64,000 nucleotides of DNA from Typha latifolia (lineage: Eukaryota > Streptophyta > Magnoliopsida > Poales > Typhaceae), in assembly GCA_019914945.1 (NCBI GenBank), contig CM034105.1, forward strand, positions 4,712,001 through 4,776,000, in the 5' to 3' direction. A model generated the notes under the pieces. The model saw only the letters and a list, made by a program, of their open reading frames with translations. It was not told the DNA's origin and did no database searches. Positions 60,721 through 64,000 of this stretch are shown here, in pieces. Within the stretch, counting starts at the first letter, position 1; each line of letters begins with the position of its first letter. Made by a program: the position numbers and the translations under genes.

Positions 60721-63700
60721 AGTAATATAGGCCATATAGGCGGGTTAGCGGTTTTACTCGAATCCACTCAACCCGACCCGTGATAACAAACCATTCAAAT
60801 TAGATTAAACCGGTATGAAGTGAAATTTGGTACAAATAGTTAATTCGGTACCAAACTCATATTTTATTTATTATTATTTTAGCATTATAAAATTAATTTT
60901 TGTTAATATTTTTTATAAAATTTAAATAAATTACTATTGATTCATCATTAATAATAATACGTGGACTTTATTTAAATCTCAGCTCAAAGTTTATATAAAA
61001 TTTATATGCACATATACGAATTTTCTAATAATACATATAATTTTCGCTCTTGATTACATTCTAAAATTTGGTCTTTCTAATGGGATTGGTGTAACATAAT
61101 ATAAAGTTTAGGCATCTTCGAAAATCGAAACGATTAGTTAAAAGAAATTTAGTGGGCCAATAGTGGAGATGTCTGAAAACATTGGATGGATTGGAACCTA
61201 AGATGGGATTTCTCCTATTGTCTTCATGCGCCATACACGTGCGCAACACCCCCTTCTTCGTCTTCCTCACCGAGCTGAGGTGGAATAGCGCGATGGCACC
61301 CTTCCTCTCTTCTCCATTTTCTTCTTCTTTTTCTTCTATTTCTCGTTCTTCTCTTTATTTTCCTATCTTTGCAGCCACCCTCGTCGACTATTCGACGATC
61401 CGAGTTGACCGTCAGAGCCTCGCTGAAGCAAGGATACAAGTCCATCCGAATCGCCGGTCGGTCATCTATATACTCGCAAGTCTAATTTCGTTTTAATGCC
61501 TTAATTAGCCGTGATTAGCTGATTCCTCTTTTCAGCTTAGTCGAAGAAATACTCTGGCCGGTGACCTCAAGCCATCACCTTGCCTGTGCGAGGAGCTTCC
61601 TCAGGTGAAGATCTACTCGTCAGTACCCACCTTTGGGTTACCGGGGCCTTTAGGGAGGCTGCGCCATGTGGCCTTCCACCAGCGGCTGCCGGATTCAATT
61701 CCGGTTCTGATGTTCTCGACCGAAACTTATTTGCCTAGAACATTTCCCTCTTTGTGAGGACTCTTTTAAAATGCTTCTTCAGTCTCTTTCCTTGGCCGCT
61801 AGCGTTGAGGTGGTGACACCGTCGCCGCACCCTTCGGCTGGCGACGTCGAAGGGTCGACGAGCTTCACCACTTCAAGCTCGCCGATTCTGGCCAACCACA
61901 CTCCGTCAGTAAGGGGGGAAGAGTCTTCGGTGAGACTTAATTCTACCCATCCCCCTTTATTCCTCCTCACCTTCGCGAGGAAGACGAAGATGGAATGGAC
62001 CCGTGGCCTACTCGACCCTTTTTAGCCTTTTTGGATCACCACAATATCTACAACCCAATAAACTATTAACCCATTAAATAAATTAATTAGTAGAAAGAAT
62101 ATATATTCATAAATATTAAATATTAGACAAATAATTATCAGGAAAATGATATTTAATAACATAGATGTAAAACCTACTTTAAACCTAATTATTTATTTTA
62201 GAAATTAAGGAATTAGTTATTAATTAAATTGATATAATGTTATAACTTATCAATATAATAATATTTCTTCTGCCACTAAGTTATTATCTACCCCTCCCTA
62301 CTTTCGCTTTCTGGCTTGCTATTTTACCAAGTTTGTTGGTAGCGTTCAGAGTTCTCAACTACTCGTCTATTCGCTTTCTCTTTAGTCGTCCTATCGAGAA
62401 CTAACTCCTGGTATTATTCAACACTATTTAATGATTATTTAACTAAATTTTGATATTATAAATTTTTAATGACCGATGAATTAATTTATACAACAATAAG
62501 AGAAATAATTTAAGATTGGTCTAAAAATATCTATAAGTATAATAATTAAAGAGGATAATTCTATTTAGAGCTACCAAATAAATTATAACAACGTATAGAA
62601 ATAAATAGCTTATGTTTCAATATTACTACTCGGTAGATTGATTAGTGGAGGGCTTATCTTTTATGGCAGGGCAATGATCTTGTTGTGCACACCACTGAGG
62701 AGAATGACAAGAAACAGCTAAATGTAAGCTCGCGTTAGCTCCTCTCGTCATCATCTCTTACACAAAGTCAATAAAAATTGCTCGTCAATTAGAGACATTT
62801 TCTAAGTAAACAAAGGCTACACAACCCTTATTATCAAGCAGTAAGCAGTAAGCAGTAAGCAGTAAGCAGTAAGCAGTAAGCAGTAAGCAGTAATTAAAAT
62901 AGCTAGAGATTTAGAAAAGATCCTTTGAACAAAAACATAAGTATCTTTTAGAGGAAACCAGGTGAATATCAAAACAAGATCCTTGCTGTACTCAAACCGT
63001 ATGGTTTTGGGTCAAAATAGACTGAACTGTGGTAGCATGATGGTATAGTAATATTCACTCTCATTACAACTTAGTTCATAAATACTTTTATCTTGTCTAT
63101 TCATCATGCACTATGAGATATATCTTATAATTTTACACGTAAATTATGCTAAGTGTTAATATATCAAATATTCCAAAGTTTTTTTTGTATTATCTTCTCT
63201 CTTTTTAAAAAAAAATAAAGAGTAAAACACTTCCCATACAAACTATTTTACTTTAGTAAGATGATAAAAAGTGACATAATTATTTAGAATAGAGTAAAAA
63301 GATTAGTAGTGTTTAGCATTGCACCAGGGATTCAATTTAAGTTGACTAATTTGTGTTCATCTAAGCACACAGTAGAATATGAGCCAACACAATAATTACA
63401 TGTATTCGACAATTGTAATTGTGTCGAAAAGTAGAGAATATGCCAACAGGTCTACAAAGGTGCATCATGATCAAAGTTTCAAGAATCGATTAAAACCAAA
63501 AATGGATTGAGATTGGTCGGTTCCTATCTAAAATAATATTGATACCTAAATGATCAGTATTAAGTTGGAACGGTCTATTTTGACCATAATTAATCGATTT
63601 CGACTAAAACTAAGATGTTGACGCATTTAGGGTTTTGTAAGATTTAATCACATGAATACATGGCTATGATGATTGACCAGTGCTTTAGGTTTAAAATTTG

Positions 63701-64000
63701 CATTGGTTACTTAACTTTATCACTTTCCATTTCATTGATTTTTTTTCCTCTTAATGATAGTATGTAAATATATTGTGTGGCATAACTTTAATTTTGCCTA
63801 GCATCACATAAGATATATTTGGTAACATGAGCAATATGTCTTAATTTATTTATTACTATCGTAAAAATATTAATAACTCTAATTAGGGTAGTAAATTTGA
63901 TTACATCTAGTTTATCCTAATTGCTAGTCAATGATAATAAACTTATTTATATATGATATTTTTCTACTCATTTTAGAAATTTGAAAATCCTAATTTTTAA
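60721..64000. other. AT-rich spacer with one GC-richer block, right end of the window
   Basis: About 61180-62030 is GC-richer. It contains a CT-rich tract (about 61300-61360) and a plus-strand open frame at about 61567-61758 that includes GLPGPLGRLRHVAFHQRLPD and ends at TGA. I cannot assign it and see no start codon or splice context that makes it a gene. The rest is AT-rich, with a 7-bp minisatellite at 62837-62892 and no recognised gene. Confidence 0.45.
62837..62892. repeat. 7-bp minisatellite, 8 perfect copies of AGCAGTA
   Basis: Eight exact head-to-tail AGCAGTA units (56 bp) with no internal change, which points to recent expansion or active slippage. No gene lies beside it. Confidence 0.95.

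Overview
The window is nuclear DNA of a flowering plant. Eight protein-coding genes with plant-type GT-AG introns sit in AT-rich, gene-poor spacer full of microsatellites and small non-autonomous transposons. There is no sign of bacterial or organellar DNA: no operons, rRNA, tRNA that I could recognise, or CRISPR. The grass-like cytochrome c sequence and the GC-rich, intronless AP2/ERF gene in AT-rich surroundings suggest a monocot, probably not a grass. That placement is inference.

Layout. 1-610: a complete 550-bp hAT-type MITE with 8-bp target duplication. 1174-3990 (-): cytochrome c, 3 exons. 6871-8064 (-): a seven-transmembrane protein of the plant GPCR-like type, with a long leader reaching about 9.4 kb. 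9.4-15.5 kb: AT-rich spacer. 15563-20069 (-): TPX2/WVD2-like microtubule-associated protein, 8 exons, with an untranslated first exon near 21.6 kb. 21.7-29.7 kb: spacer with a decayed relative of the first MITE that carries a nested foldback element, plus an exon-like island at 26.7-27.5 kb. 29686-31809 (-): E-class PPR protein, paired head-to-head across about 0.3 kb with 32118-41095 (+): ABHD11-like alpha/beta hydrolase, 13 exons, with a transposon relic in its largest intron. 41.1-45.7 kb: spacer with a 61-bp direct repeat and two members of one foldback, Mutator-like MITE family. 46047-46517 (+): group II (DREB A-5-like) ERF with a W-box cluster upstream. 48385-53716 (-): UPF0301/AlgH-domain protein, 3 exons. 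55937-59239 (-): cytosolic leucyl-tRNA synthetase, with a 5'-UTR intron that holds another MITE. 60.7-64 kb: spacer with a 7-bp minisatellite.

The genes are ordinary housekeeping or regulatory loci (respiration, organelle RNA processing, tRNA charging, cytoskeleton, stress transcription) and do not form a pathway cluster. I found no convincing new molecular system. The most interesting non-genic signals are the MITE families with intact target duplications, the W-box cluster upstream of the ERF gene, the shared PPR/hydrolase promoter, and possible leader uORFs in the 7-TM and TPX2-like genes. Exon boundaries were set by hand from GT-AG sites, reading-frame continuity and family conservation.
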